A stretch of 64,000 nt of DNA from positions 1-64,000 of the forward strand of contig CANHIJ010000003.1 in NCBI GenBank assembly GCA_947460575.1. Reading direction: 5' to 3'. Below, one piece after another: positions 40,473 through 49,598 of this stretch. Position 1 is the stretch's first letter, and each line of letters opens with the position of its first letter. The position numbers were made by a program, and so were the translations under genes. The notes under the pieces are model-generated. The model had not been told where the DNA came from and made no database searches. It worked only from the letters and a program-made list of their open reading frames with translations. This DNA is from Verrucomicrobiales bacterium. Lineage in GTDB: Bacteria; Verrucomicrobiota; Verrucomicrobiia; Verrucomicrobiales; V1-33.

Positions 40473-41900
40473 TTAGCCTTCGTCTTCGACCACGTCGGGC
40501 CACTCGGTGTGGAAGGGCTTGCCTTCGGGCTTGTCGAGGCGCTCGTAGGTGTGGGCGCCGAAGAAGTCGCGCTGGGCCTGGAGGAGGTTAGCGGGGAGGC
40601 GGGCGGCGCGGTAGCTGTCGTAGTAGCCGAGGGAGGCGCTGAAGGCGGGGACGGGGATGCCGTTAGTGACGGCGAGGGCGACGGTTTCGCGCCAGCTTTG
40701 TTGGAACTGGTTGAGGAGGTCCTTGAAGAAGGGATCCAGCATCAAGTTAGTGAGGCCGGGATTGCTGCGGAAGGCGTCGGTGATGCGGTTGAGGAACTTG
40801 GCGCGGATGATGCAGCCGCCGCGCCAGATGGCGGCGATTTTGCCGAGGTCGAGGTCCCAATGTTTCTTTTCGCCCATGGTCTTGATGAGGTCGAGGCCCT
40901 GGGCGTAGGAGATGATTTTGGAGGCAAAGAGGGCGTCGTGGACCTTGGCCACGAGGACTTGCTTCTCGATGCTGATGTTGGCCACGGGGCCTTGGAGGTG
41001 GGCGCTGGCGGCGAGGCGCTGCTTGCGCTGGCTGGAGAGAATGCGGGCTTCGACGGCGGCGTTGATAGTGGAAATGACCACCGCGTTTTCGACCGCGTTT
41101 TGCAGGGTCCACTGGCCGGTGCCTTTTTGGCCCGCTTTGTCGACGATCAGCTCCACGATGGGGGTGCCGGTTTCCTCGTCTTTTTGGGCGAAGATTTTGG
41201 AGGTGATCTGGATGAGATAGGACTCGAGGTCGCCGTTGTTCCAGTCGGTGAAGACTTGGGCCATTTCGTCGGAAGAGAAGTCGGCCGCTTTGAAGATGTT
41301 ATAAGCTTCGCAGATGAGCTGCATGTCGCCGTACTCGATGCCGTTGTGCACCATTTTGACGTAGTGGCCCGCGCCGCCGGGGCCGATATGGGTCACGCAG
41401 GGCTCGCCGTTTACCTTGGCGGAGATGCTTTCAAAAATGGGCTTCATAACCTCCCAGGTGCTGGCGGGGCCGCCGGGCATGATGGAGGGACCTTTGAGGG
41501 CGCCTTCTTCGCCGCCGGAGACGCCGGCGCCGATGAAGCGGAGGCCGAGTTCGCCGAGTTCGGCGTCGCGCCGCTCGGTGTCGCTGTAGAGGCTATTGCC
41601 GCCGTCGATGATGATGTCGCCCTTGTTGAGCAGGGGGACGAGGGCCTCGATGACGGCGTCCACCGGGGCGCCGGCTTTGACCATGATTTGGATCTTGCGC
41701 GGGGTGGAGAGGGACTCCACGAAATCCTCCAAGGTGCGGCAGCCCACTAACTTTTTCTCGGGATTGTCGGCGATGAATTGGTCGGTGACCGCCGTGGTGC
41801 GGTTGTAGACGCTGACTTGGAAGCCGCGGCTTTCCACGTTGAGGACGAGGTTTTGGCCCATGACGGCCAGGCCGATTAATCCGAAGTCGCTTTTGCTCAT
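40473..41900 (-). CDS. gnd: 6-phosphogluconate dehydrogenase, decarboxylating
   Basis: A 475-residue NADP enzyme of the oxidative pentose phosphate pathway. It begins with the Rossmann motif FGLIGLAVMGQNLVLNVESRGF. Later come GAGVSGGEEGALKGPSIMPGG, HIGPGGAGHYVKMVHNGIEYGDMQ with the catalytic Lys, and DKAGQKGTGQWT. The C-terminal end is PEGKPFHTEWPDVVED. Full length. It is convergent with the M42 peptidase and divergent from moaE. Confidence 0.96.
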   Translation of the reverse strand: MSKSDFGLIGLAVMGQNLVLNVESRGFQVSVYNRTTAVTDQFIADNPEKKLVGCRTLEDFVESLSTPRKIQIMVKAGAPVDAVIEALVPLLNKGDIIIDGGNSLYSDTERRDAELGELGLRFIGAGVSGGEEGALKGPSIMPGGPASTWEVMKPIFESISAKVNGEPCVTHIGPGGAGHYVKMVHNGIEYGDMQLICEAYNIFKAADFSSDEMAQVFTDWNNGDLESYLIQITSKIFAQKDEETGTPIVELIVDKAGQKGTGQWTLQNAVENAVVISTINAAVEARILSSQRKQRLAASAHLQGPVANISIEKQVLVAKVHDALFASKIISYAQGLDLIKTMGEKKHWDLDLGKIAAIWRGGCIIRAKFLNRITDAFRSNPGLTNLMLDPFFKDLLNQFQQSWRETVALAVTNGIPVPAFSASLGYYDSYRAARLPANLLQAQRDFFGAHTYERLDKPEGKPFHTEWPDVVEDEG

Positions 41901-41984
41901 ATTCTATCAGGTTTTGCTCTTGAAGTGGGGGAAGGGCAGGGGTTTGGGGGGAAGGGCAAAGTGTCCCGCTCCCCTTGCTTGGCA

Positions 41985-42386
41985 ATGGAAAATGCGTCCG
42001 TCTTGATAACCCTCGGCCCCGAGCCGGTGCCGTCGCCTCCGCCTGCGGACAGCGGGGCGTGGGGGGCGCAAGTGTGTTTTTGGGGGCGGGTGCGGGACTC
42101 CGAGGACGGGCGACCGCTGCGCGGCATTACCTACAGCGCCTATCCGGCGATGGCCCTGCGGGAGCTGGAAGCGGTGGCGGCGGCCCTGCAAGAGGCGTTT
42201 GGGCCGCACCCCTTGAGGCTGCACCACCGCACGGGTTTTGTGGCCAATGGCGAGGCCTCTTTGCTGATCGCGGTGGCGGGTCGACACAGCGCGGAATCAT
42301 TTGCGCTCTGCGCCGAGTATGTGCGACGACTCAAGGTGGCCGTGCCGGTCTGGAAGCACCCCGAGTTCCTCCCCAGCGCGCCCTGA
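41985..42386 (+). CDS. moaE: Molybdopterin synthase catalytic subunit MoaE-like
   Basis: A 133-residue protein of the MoaE family, which with MoaD adds dithiolene sulfurs during molybdopterin synthesis. It shows GAQVCFWGRVRDSEDGRPLRGITYSAYPAMA, HHRTGFVANGEASLLIAVAG, and RLKVAVPVWKHPEF with the two expected lysines. The usual HR pair in the VxxxHR segment reads HS here. No moaD or other cofactor gene is adjacent. The start at 41985 (MENASVLITLG) fits the family. Confidence 0.8.
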   Translation: MENASVLITLGPEPVPSPPPADSGAWGAQVCFWGRVRDSEDGRPLRGITYSAYPAMALRELEAVAAALQEAFGPHPLRLHHRTGFVANGEASLLIAVAGRHSAESFALCAEYVRRLKVAVPVWKHPEFLPSAP

Positions 42387-42396
42387 TCCGCGCCCC

Positions 42397-42981
42397 ATGA
42401 ACCTGCCCAATCAACTCACGGTATCTCGCCTAGCCTTTACTGGCGCCTTTGTTGTGGCGACTTCGGTGCCTGGGCCCTACGCGTTCACCCTGGGGTTGGG
42501 CCTCTTCGTCCTGGCTTCCATCACCGACTGGCTGGATGGAAAAATCGCCCGGGAGCGGAATTTGGTAACCGCTTTTGGGGAGTTGATGGACCCCCTGGCA
42601 GACAAAATTTTGCTGGCGGCGGCCTTTGTGACGCTGATGGAACAGGGGCTGATGCCCGGCTGGCTGGTGATCGCCATCCTGGCGCGCGAATTTCTCGTCA
42701 CCGGCCTGCGCCTGGTGGCGGGGGCCCGCGGGGCGGTGCTGGCGGCGGACCGCCTGGGCAAGCAGAAGACGCTGTGGCAGATCGTGACCGCCTGTTATTT
42801 GCTCTTTTACTTGGCGAGCCGCGAAAGCCCTCTGGCCTTTGCGCGGCCTCTCTTTGAGCTGAAGGGGCTTGGGGTGTCGACCCTGTTGCCGCTGCTGCTG
42901 GGGCTAACTTTGGCAACTACGCTGTATTCGGGGCTGGCCTATTTTTGGAAAAACCGGCAAGTGGTGCTCGACCAGATGTGA
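42397..42981 (+). CDS. pgsA: CDP-diacylglycerol-glycerol-3-phosphate phosphatidyltransferase
   Basis: A 194-residue membrane enzyme making phosphatidylglycerophosphate. The CDP-alcohol transferase motif D-x2-DG-x2-AR-x8-G-x3-D-x3-D is complete in DWLDGKIARERNLVTAFGELMDPLADK. It begins MNLPNQLTVSRL, as PgsA does, and has about four or five membrane segments. It follows moaE by 10 bp. Confidence 0.9.
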   Translation: MNLPNQLTVSRLAFTGAFVVATSVPGPYAFTLGLGLFVLASITDWLDGKIARERNLVTAFGELMDPLADKILLAAAFVTLMEQGLMPGWLVIAILAREFLVTGLRLVAGARGAVLAADRLGKQKTLWQIVTACYLLFYLASRESPLAFARPLFELKGLGVSTLLPLLLGLTLATTLYSGLAYFWKNRQVVLDQM

Positions 42982-43034
42982 GCGCTGCGCCTGCGCTTTA
43001 CGTCCGCTCCTTTCCATGTCACAACTCCCTATTT

Positions 43035-43685
43035 ATGAAATCTGACCCTTCCCGAGCCCTGCCACTTTCCGCTCTCCGGCGCGCCCTGCTGCTGGCCGGG
43101 AGCACGGCGCTGATCGCCTCCTCCTGTGCCGACCGCCCTGCCTATGGGCCGGAGAGCAATGTCTTTGCCCCCCGCTACGGGTACGGCAGCGCCCCAGCCA
43201 ACTTGGAGGAGCGCCCCGCCGCCCCAGCCGATGCGCCAGGGCGCGCCAATCCCCAAGTCCAGGACGGTCAACCCCGCAAGGTCCCAGAAATCTTGCGCGA
43301 CCCCTCCAATACCACGGTCGACCTCAGCCCTCCGCCCAGCAAGGCCGCTCCAGGGCAAGCCCCGGAGCAGACCGCTCCCCCGGCGGAGGCCGCCCCCGCC
43401 CGGACCCCGGCCCCAGCCTTGACCAAAGCCCCGGCGGAGGCCGCTCCAGCCCCGGCCCCCGAGGCGGCGGCGCCCGCCCCCGAGCGGATTGCGGCTCCGG
43501 CCCCCGCTCCCGTCAAGCCCGCCGTGGCGCGCGAGGACTTACCCTTTGGCCAGCCGGTGGTGGGCAAGAAGGGCTTTGTCTACAGCCCCTACGCCCCGGA
43601 CAAGGGCCAGGTCGACGTCCAGGATATTCCCTCGGGCACCAAGGTGAAGTGCCCGTACACCAACAAGGTTTTCCGCGTGCCTTGA
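43035..43685 (+). CDS. Proline/alanine-rich putative lipoprotein
   Basis: A 216-residue exported protein. The N-terminus (ALRRALLLAGSTALIASSCADR) fits a lipoprotein signal with a weak lipobox at ASSC. A long Pro/Ala/Glu-rich region (about 50-170), likely extended, leads to a compact C-terminus GKKGFVYSPYAPDKGQVDVQDIPSGTKVKCPYTNKVFRVP. That end resembles a short domain I associate with verrucomicrobial proteins. The long linker suggests a reach through the periplasm. The exact role is unknown. Confidence 0.6.
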   Translation: MKSDPSRALPLSALRRALLLAGSTALIASSCADRPAYGPESNVFAPRYGYGSAPANLEERPAAPADAPGRANPQVQDGQPRKVPEILRDPSNTTVDLSPPPSKAAPGQAPEQTAPPAEAAPARTPAPALTKAPAEAAPAPAPEAAAPAPERIAAPAPAPVKPAVAREDLPFGQPVVGKKGFVYSPYAPDKGQVDVQDIPSGTKVKCPYTNKVFRVP

Positions 43686-43831
43686 GCGGCCGATTGGCCC
43701 GCGGCCGGAGCCCCGGCCGGAGCTCGCCTTGCCCGGCGCCGGCCTTCACGAGGCCTGCGCCGCGCTTTTTTCCCCGACTTCTCCGTTGCCGGGCGGCTTG
43801 GGCGCCTCCTGATGGGATAGGTCCTTTTTTC

Positions 43832-44695
43832 ATGAAGTCATTTTCCGACATTTCTCTGGCCGTCTTTGGCCCCGGCCTTTTGGGCGGTTCGCTGCTGCTG
43901 GACGCCCGCCTCCACGGCGTGGGCGACCTGCGGGTTTGGGCGCGGCGCGAGGAAAGTCTCGGCGAGGTGCGCCAGCGCGGCCTGGCCGACTTTGCCTCCA
44001 CGGAAGCGGCGGCAGTGGCCGAAGGAGCCGACCTCCTGGTACTCTGCGTCCCCGTCGGCGGGATGCCCGCCCTCGCGGAGCAAATCGTGCGGGCCCGCCT
44101 GGGGGCGAATCCGGTGGTCACCGATGTCGGCAGCGTCAAGGCTTCGGTGGTGGCGGGAGTGGGCGGAGTGTGCCGCCGGGCGGGCCTGGCTTTTGTGGGC
44201 AGTCATCCCATGGCGGGGGCGGAGACCGCCGGCTTGGGCGCGGCTCGGTCTGGGCTTTTCCAGGGGGCGGCCTGCATCCTGACTCCTGAGTCGGAGACGT
44301 CCCCCGCTGCCCTGGCTAAAGTGGAGGCCTTCTGGCAGGCCTTGGGTTGCCGCACCGCGCAGATGGATGCGGCGCGGCACGACGCCTTGGTGGCGCGGAT
44401 CAGCCACTTGCCCCACCTCGCCGCGGTGGCCGCTACCCTCGCCGCCTTCAAGCCGGACCCCTCCATGGCCCAGTTCGCCGCGGGCGGCCTGCGCGACACC
44501 ACCCGGGTGGCCTCCGGCCCCCCGGAAATGTGGCGCGAAATATTGCTAGAAAACCGCCTGGCGATCCTGCCGGCCCTGGCCGACCTGCACCGCGCCACGG
44601 GCGAACTGCTTGAAATTTTGGAGAAAGCGGACGAGGGCCAGTTGCTCGCCCGCCTCGAGGAGGCCCAGCGCCTGCGGGCGACCCGCTATCCCTGA
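43832..44695 (+). CDS. tyrA: Prephenate/arogenate dehydrogenase
   Basis: A 287-residue NAD(P)-dependent dehydrogenase for tyrosine synthesis. It has the Rossmann motif LAVFGPGLLGGSLLLDAR, VTDVGSVKASVV, FVGSHPMAGAETAGLGAA with the catalytic His, and ISHLPHLAAVAATLA. It has no chorismate mutase or ACT domain. It precedes aroA by 70 bp in a tyrA-aroA-cmk order common in bacteria. Confidence 0.9.
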   Translation: MKSFSDISLAVFGPGLLGGSLLLDARLHGVGDLRVWARREESLGEVRQRGLADFASTEAAAVAEGADLLVLCVPVGGMPALAEQIVRARLGANPVVTDVGSVKASVVAGVGGVCRRAGLAFVGSHPMAGAETAGLGAARSGLFQGAACILTPESETSPAALAKVEAFWQALGCRTAQMDAARHDALVARISHLPHLAAVAATLAAFKPDPSMAQFAAGGLRDTTRVASGPPEMWREILLENRLAILPALADLHRATGELLEILEKADEGQLLARLEEAQRLRATRYP

Positions 44696-44765
44696 GTCCC
44701 CTCCGGCCCCGTTCCTCTTTCCCCTTTTTCGCCCCTTTTTCGCCTCCCTTCGACCCCGCTTTGCC

Positions 44766-46163
44766 ATGTCAGAATTTCGCGTTAGAAAAGCCCACCCCAT
44801 CGCCACAGAAATCACCGTTCCCGGTGACAAAAGCATCTCGCACCGCGCCATCATGTTTGCCTCCCTAGCGAATGGGACGAGCGAGATTACCGGCTTCCTC
44901 CCCAGCGGCGACTGCCTCAGCACCGCGGCCGCTTTTCGCGCCATGGGGGTGGAAATTGCTTTTTTCCGGGAAGACGGCAGTCCCTGGCAGCCCACGCCCG
45001 CGGGGGAGGGACCGCACCGCGTCGTCGTCCACGGCCGGGGCCTGCGGCTCCACGCCCCCACGGGCCCGGTGGACTGCGGAAACTCCGGCACCACCATGCG
45101 CCTGCTCGCGGGCATCCTCGCGGGGCAAGCATTCACCGCCGTCATGACCGGCGACGAGTCCCTTAGCAAGCGCCCTATGAAGCGCGTCACCGAGCCACTT
45201 TCCCTGATGGGAGCGCGCTTTGAGGCCACTGGCCCGGGAGGCACGCCGCCCCTCACGGTGCACGGCCGCCCCCCGCTCGAGGCCATCACCTATGCGCTGC
45301 CCATGGCCAGCGCTCAGGTGAAAAGCGCCGTCCTCCTCGCGGGACTTTACGCCGAGGGCAAGACCACGGTGATTGAGCCCGCGGTGACGCGCAATCACAC
45401 TGAGACCATGCTGCGCCATTTTCGGGTCAAGACGGTTTGCCAGGGCCCGGCCATTTCGATCTATGGCGGCCAGGTGCCGGAAAGCCGGGACTTCCATGTG
45501 CCCGGAGACATTTCCAGCGCCGCCTTCTGGCTGGTGGCGGCCGCCGTGCAACCGGGCTCCGACCTCGTCATCAAGGGCGTCGGCCTCAACGAGACCCGCA
45601 CCGGCATTCTCAAAGTCCTCCTGCGCATGGGCGCGCAAATCGCCGAGGACGTCACCGATGGCGCCGACGGCGAACCCCGCGGCACCCTCATCATCCGCGG
45701 CGGCGGCTTGCAGGGCACCTGCATCGAGGGCGCAGAAATCCCCAACGTCATCGATGAACTCCCCATCCTAGCGGTGGCCGGGGCCCTGGCCCACGGCACC
45801 ACCATCATCCGCGACGCCGCGGAACTCCGCGTCAAGGAGACCGACCGCATCGCTGCGGTAGTCGAAAACCTGCGGCGCTTCGGCGTCTCCGTCCGCGAGC
45901 TCCCCGACGGCATGGAAATCACCGGCTCGGGCGGCCGCCCCCTGGTCGGCGCCAGCGTCACCAGCTTTGGCGACCACCGCATCGCCATGGCCTTCGCCAT
46001 CGCCGGGCTCTTTTCCGAGGGCGAATCAATCATCTCCGACGTAGACTGCGTGAGCACCTCCTACCCTGGCTTTGCCGAACACCTGCGCCTCTTTCAGTCC
46101 CGGGACGTCACCGGCACGATCACTCCAGTCATCGACCGCCTGCCCGGGTCCCTGCCCCTCTGA
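44766..46163 (+). CDS. aroA: 3-phosphoshikimate 1-carboxyvinyltransferase (EPSP synthase)
   Basis: A 465-residue enzyme of the shikimate pathway joining PEP to shikimate 3-phosphate. Motifs are VPGDKSISHRAIMFASLANG, VDCGNSGTTMRLLAG, SLSKRPMKRVTEPL, MASAQVKSAVLLAGLYAEG and RVKETDRI, and GDHRIAMAF near the end. It resembles the Bacillus and Agrobacterium type more than the E. coli type. Confidence 0.95.
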   Translation: MSEFRVRKAHPIATEITVPGDKSISHRAIMFASLANGTSEITGFLPSGDCLSTAAAFRAMGVEIAFFREDGSPWQPTPAGEGPHRVVVHGRGLRLHAPTGPVDCGNSGTTMRLLAGILAGQAFTAVMTGDESLSKRPMKRVTEPLSLMGARFEATGPGGTPPLTVHGRPPLEAITYALPMASAQVKSAVLLAGLYAEGKTTVIEPAVTRNHTETMLRHFRVKTVCQGPAISIYGGQVPESRDFHVPGDISSAAFWLVAAAVQPGSDLVIKGVGLNETRTGILKVLLRMGAQIAEDVTDGADGEPRGTLIIRGGGLQGTCIEGAEIPNVIDELPILAVAGALAHGTTIIRDAAELRVKETDRIAAVVENLRRFGVSVRELPDGMEITGSGGRPLVGASVTSFGDHRIAMAFAIAGLFSEGESIISDVDCVSTSYPGFAEHLRLFQSRDVTGTITPVIDRLPGSLPL

Positions 46164-46167
46164 GCCC

Positions 46168-46830
46168 ATGCCCGATTCCTTTGTCATCGCCATCGACGGT
46201 CCCGCCGCCTCCGGGAAAAGCAGCGTCTCCAAGGTTTTGGCGCGCCGCCTCCACTGCTCCCACGTCAACAGCGGCGCCCTCTACCGCGCCGCCACCTGGG
46301 GCATCTTGCAAGCCGGCGCCGACCCCGCCGACCCCCGCGCCGTCGCCGCCGCGCTCGCGGCCCTCCACCTCGATTGCCTCCCCAGCGGCTCCGGCTTCAC
46401 CATTTTAGTCAACGGAGTCGACCCCGGCGACCAACTCCGCCAGCCCGCGGTGGCCTCCCAGGTCTCCTCCGTCGCTAGCATTCCCGAAGTGCGGGATCTC
46501 CTCACCGCGCAATTGCGCCGCCTCGCGGAGGGGCGCAGCCTGATTATGGAGGGCCGCGATATCGGCAGCGTGGTTTTTCCCCACACTCCTTACAAGTTTT
46601 ACATCGACGCCAGCGAAGCCGTCCGCCTGAGCCGCCGCCGCGCCCAGGGCGAAGTCGATTCCCTGGTCACCCGCGACCAACAAGATTCCACCCGCAAAAC
46701 CGCTCCCCTCGTGGTCGCCCCCGACGCCCGCGTCATCGACACCACCGCCCTCGAACTCGACCAAGTGGTCGCCGAAGTCCTCGCCGCCCTGGTGGCCCGC
46801 GGCCTCCCCGCAGGCAGCGCCGAAAGCTGA
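46168..46830 (+). CDS. cmk: Cytidylate kinase
   Basis: A 220-residue CMP/dCMP kinase. P-loop IAIDGPAASGKSSVSKVLARR, the substrate site VNSGALYRAATW, MEGRDIGSVVFP, FYIDASEAVRLSRRRAQ, and a C-terminal DSTRKTAPLVVAPDARVIDTT are standard. It starts 4 bp after aroA, so the two are coupled. Confidence 0.95.
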   Translation: MPDSFVIAIDGPAASGKSSVSKVLARRLHCSHVNSGALYRAATWGILQAGADPADPRAVAAALAALHLDCLPSGSGFTILVNGVDPGDQLRQPAVASQVSSVASIPEVRDLLTAQLRRLAEGRSLIMEGRDIGSVVFPHTPYKFYIDASEAVRLSRRRAQGEVDSLVTRDQQDSTRKTAPLVVAPDARVIDTTALELDQVVAEVLAALVARGLPAGSAES

Positions 46831-46922
46831 AATTTTTGCGGGAAAGGGCCAAAATCTACTTGCGCCCCGCCGCTTCCCGCGCATTCTGATGACCCGCAGC
46901 GCTGGCTGCGTTTCCCACAAAA

Positions 46923-46997
46923 GACCCTTTCGTCTAACGGTTAGGACACGACCCTTTCACGGTTGTAATACGGGTTCGATTCCCGTAGGGGTCGCCA
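46923..46997 (+). tRNA. tRNA-Glu (anticodon TTC)
   Basis: A 75-nt cloverleaf. Acceptor GACCCTT pairs with AGGGGTC (one G-U). The anticodon loop is CTTTCAC with TTC, and the T arm is CGGGTTCGATTCCCG. Discriminator G and an encoded CCA follow. The 3' end takes part in a downstream inverted repeat. Confidence 0.96.
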
Positions 46998-47030
46998 CTT
47001 TTGTAACATATACGTTACCCCAAAAGTGGC
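46994..47030. repeat. Inverted repeat starting at the tRNA-Glu 3' end
   Basis: GCCACTTTTG at 46994-47003, the last tRNA bases and their flank, is repeated inverted as CAAAAGTGGC at 47021-47030. An inner TAAC/GTTA pair extends the hairpin after a CCC bulge. It could be a terminator-like hairpin or a trace of integration at the tRNA end. Confidence 0.5.
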
Positions 47031-47363
47031 GGCCGAAAGCGCCCGCCGCGCCAGCGCCTCGCTGATCTGTTTATTTTTCTATCCACCGACAGGTGGCGGA
47101 AAGCGGAAAATCGCCCCCGCGCCCCCCGCGCCTGCCGCCCCCCAACTGCCCCCCTCAACTGCCAAACATGGGCGCCCTCAACCGCGGAGCGGTTGCCCCA
47201 TGCGGGGCCGCCCTGGGTTTTCCTGGCGGGGCTCTGGCCCATTTTCGGGGCGGGGCATCGCGGGCCATTGCGGGGCGGCCCCGCTTTTGCGGGTTGAGTT
47301 TTCTTGCGGTGGCTGTCATGGTCGCCCTCCCCGGCACGGTTCCGGCTTCTTCCCCCTTTTATT
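47031..47363. other. Spacer with a dispersed repeat copy
   Basis: No gene is supported. It contains at 47180-47201 an inverted copy of the 22-bp element from 11-32, with one mismatch, and a small GC hairpin at 47270-47284 followed by four T. The xseB promoter should lie here. Confidence 0.55.
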
Positions 47364-47678
47364 ATGCCTGCCCGCCCCCGGTCCCCTTTGGCTGCTCCAG
47401 ACGCTGTGGAGACATCCTTTGAGCAGTCCATTGAGGAATTGGATCAGATTATCCAGGCCCTGGACGGGGATCCGCAGGGTTTGGACGAATTGGTGGCTCG
47501 CTATGAGCGGGGCATGCAGTTGCTGAGCCGGTGCCAGCAGCAGTTGGACGCGGCCCAACTCCGCATTGAACAGATTTCCCGCCGCGCCGAGGAGGGACCC
47601 GCCGCTGCGCCGAGCCCCCCGAGCCCTTTGCCTCCTTTGCCCCCTGTTGCTTCCGATGATGAAATCCGACTCTTTTAA
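47364..47678 (+). CDS. xseB: Exodeoxyribonuclease VII small subunit
   Basis: A 104-residue subunit. The family core SFEQSIEELDQIIQALDGDPQGLDELVARYERGMQLLSRCQQQLDAAQLRIEQI lies at residues 16-70, followed by a Pro-rich tail. It overlaps the dxs start by 23 bp. The xseB-dxs neighbourhood is known in many bacteria. No xseA is in the window. Confidence 0.88.
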   Translation: MPARPRSPLAAPDAVETSFEQSIEELDQIIQALDGDPQGLDELVARYERGMQLLSRCQQQLDAAQLRIEQISRRAEEGPAAAPSPPSPLPPLPPVASDDEIRLF

Positions 47679-49566
47679 CCCAGAGGATCTCCCCGAGATC
47701 CGCTCCCCCGACGACGTCAAGCGCCTCAGCGACAAGCAGCTGCTGCAGTTGGCGGAAAAGGTGCGGCGCGATTTGATTGAGACGCTCGCCAACACGGGAG
47801 GTCACCTCGGTCCTAACCTTGGAGTGGTGGAGTTGACGATTGCGCTGCACCGGGTGTTCCATTCCCCGCAGGACAAGTTCATTTTTGACGTCAGCCACCA
47901 GGGCTATGTGCACAAAATGCTGACGGGCCGCTGGGATCGGCTCTCCACGATGCGGCAATACGAGGGCCTCAACGGCTTTTTGCTGCGCAGTGAGAGCGAG
48001 CACGATTGCTATGGGGCGGGACACGCGGGCACGGCGATGAGCGCCGCCCTGGGCTTCGCGGTGGCGCGGGACTTGAAGGGCACGGACGAGCACGTGGTCT
48101 GCGTGGCGGGCGATGCCGCCTTCACTTGCGGGCCGACCTTTGAGGCGCTCAACAACGTGGCCTCCTCCACCAAGCGCTTTATCACGGTCCTCAACGACAA
48201 CGAGTGGTCGATCGACAAAAACGTCGGGGCCATCGCCCGCTATTTTACGGCGCTTTCGACTAATAGCGCCTACGCCCACCTCCACGACAAGGCGGCCCAG
48301 TTTGTGGAAAAGATCGGAGGCAAGGCGATGCGCAAATTGGTCGGCAAGGTCGAGGGCAGCGCGAAAAACCTCATCCTGCCGAGCGTCATTTTCGAAGAGT
48401 TTGGGATGCGCTACTACGGGCCCATCGACGGCCACAATCTCCCGTTGTTAGTGAAGACCTTTGAGTTTCTCAAGACGCAGAGCGAGCCCGTGATTCTCCA
48501 CATCATCACCGAAAAGGGCCGCGGCTACGAGCCCGCTCTAGCCAATCCCGGGAAGTTCCACGGGCTGGGCACCTATGAGATTGAGACCGGGGAGACGGCC
48601 CCTAGCCCGACGCCGACCTGTTCCCAGATTTTTGCGGAATCGCTGGTCCGCTTTGCCCGGGAGGACCGCAAGATCGCGGCCATCACCGCGGCCATGCCGG
48701 GCGGCACTGGCTTGGGCTATTTTAAGAAGGAGTTGCCGGAACGGTACTTTGACGTGGGGATTGCGGAGGAACACGCCGCGCTTTTTGCCTGCGGCCTGGC
48801 GGCCCAAGGCCTGCGCCCTTTCCTGGCCATTTACAGCACGTTCATGCAGCGGGCCTACGACATGATCATTCACGACATGGCCTTGCAGAAACTGCCAGTG
48901 CGCCTGTGCATGGACCGCGGCGGCCTGAGCGGCGACGACGGCCCGACCCACCACGGGCTGTTTGACATTGGCTACTTGCGCCACGTGCCGGGGCTGATCC
49001 ACATGCAGCCCAAGGACGAGGATGAGTTCGTGGACATGCTGTGGACCATGGCCAACTACGAAGCCGGCCCCACCGCGATCCGCTACCCGCGCGGCGCCAT
49101 CACCGGGCGGGCGATCAAGGAAAAGCCGCAATTGCTCGAGATCGGCGAGGCCGAAGTAGTGGCCGACGGCACCGATGTGGCCCTGATCGGGCTGGGGAGC
49201 ATGTTCGATATGGCCGCGCAGGCCAAGATTCAGCTCGAAGCCCTCGGGTACTCCGTGGCGCTGATCAACCCGCGCTGGATCAAGCCGCTCGACACCGCGG
49301 TGCTAGAGCGCTATGCCCGCCGCTGCCGCGTCCTCTGCACCTTGGAAGACCACGTCCTCCACAACGGCTTCGGCTGCGGCGTCATCGAGCACCTCCACGG
49401 CGTCGGCCTCTACACCCCCGTGGAGCGCATCGGCTGGCCGGATGCATTTGTCGAACACGGCACCCCCGCCATCCTGCGCGCCAAGCATGGCCTGACTCCC
49501 GAGGACTGCGTCCGCAAGGTCCTGCAGCAACTCCAAGCCAAGCGCGCCGTCCCCGCCTTCGTCTGA
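47656..49566 (+). CDS. dxs: 1-deoxy-D-xylulose-5-phosphate synthase
   Basis: A 636-residue thiamine diphosphate enzyme that starts the MEP isoprenoid route. It shows NTGGHLGPNLGVVELTIALH, FDVSHQGYVHKMLTGR, the TPP motif GDAAFTCGPTFEALNN ... LNDNEWSIDKNVG, and DVGIAEEHAALFACGLA with the catalytic Glu. RPFLAIYSTFMQRAYDMIIHDMALQKLPVRLCMDRGG follows. It could supply precursors for the hpnD product encoded later. Confidence 0.95.
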   Translation: MMKSDSFNPEDLPEIRSPDDVKRLSDKQLLQLAEKVRRDLIETLANTGGHLGPNLGVVELTIALHRVFHSPQDKFIFDVSHQGYVHKMLTGRWDRLSTMRQYEGLNGFLLRSESEHDCYGAGHAGTAMSAALGFAVARDLKGTDEHVVCVAGDAAFTCGPTFEALNNVASSTKRFITVLNDNEWSIDKNVGAIARYFTALSTNSAYAHLHDKAAQFVEKIGGKAMRKLVGKVEGSAKNLILPSVIFEEFGMRYYGPIDGHNLPLLVKTFEFLKTQSEPVILHIITEKGRGYEPALANPGKFHGLGTYEIETGETAPSPTPTCSQIFAESLVRFAREDRKIAAITAAMPGGTGLGYFKKELPERYFDVGIAEEHAALFACGLAAQGLRPFLAIYSTFMQRAYDMIIHDMALQKLPVRLCMDRGGLSGDDGPTHHGLFDIGYLRHVPGLIHMQPKDEDEFVDMLWTMANYEAGPTAIRYPRGAITGRAIKEKPQLLEIGEAEVVADGTDVALIGLGSMFDMAAQAKIQLEALGYSVALINPRWIKPLDTAVLERYARRCRVLCTLEDHVLHNGFGCGVIEHLHGVGLYTPVERIGWPDAFVEHGTPAILRAKHGLTPEDCVRKVLQQLQAKRAVPAFV

Positions 49567-49598
49567 ATCCACTAATCCCAGCCCACCACTCACGGCCT

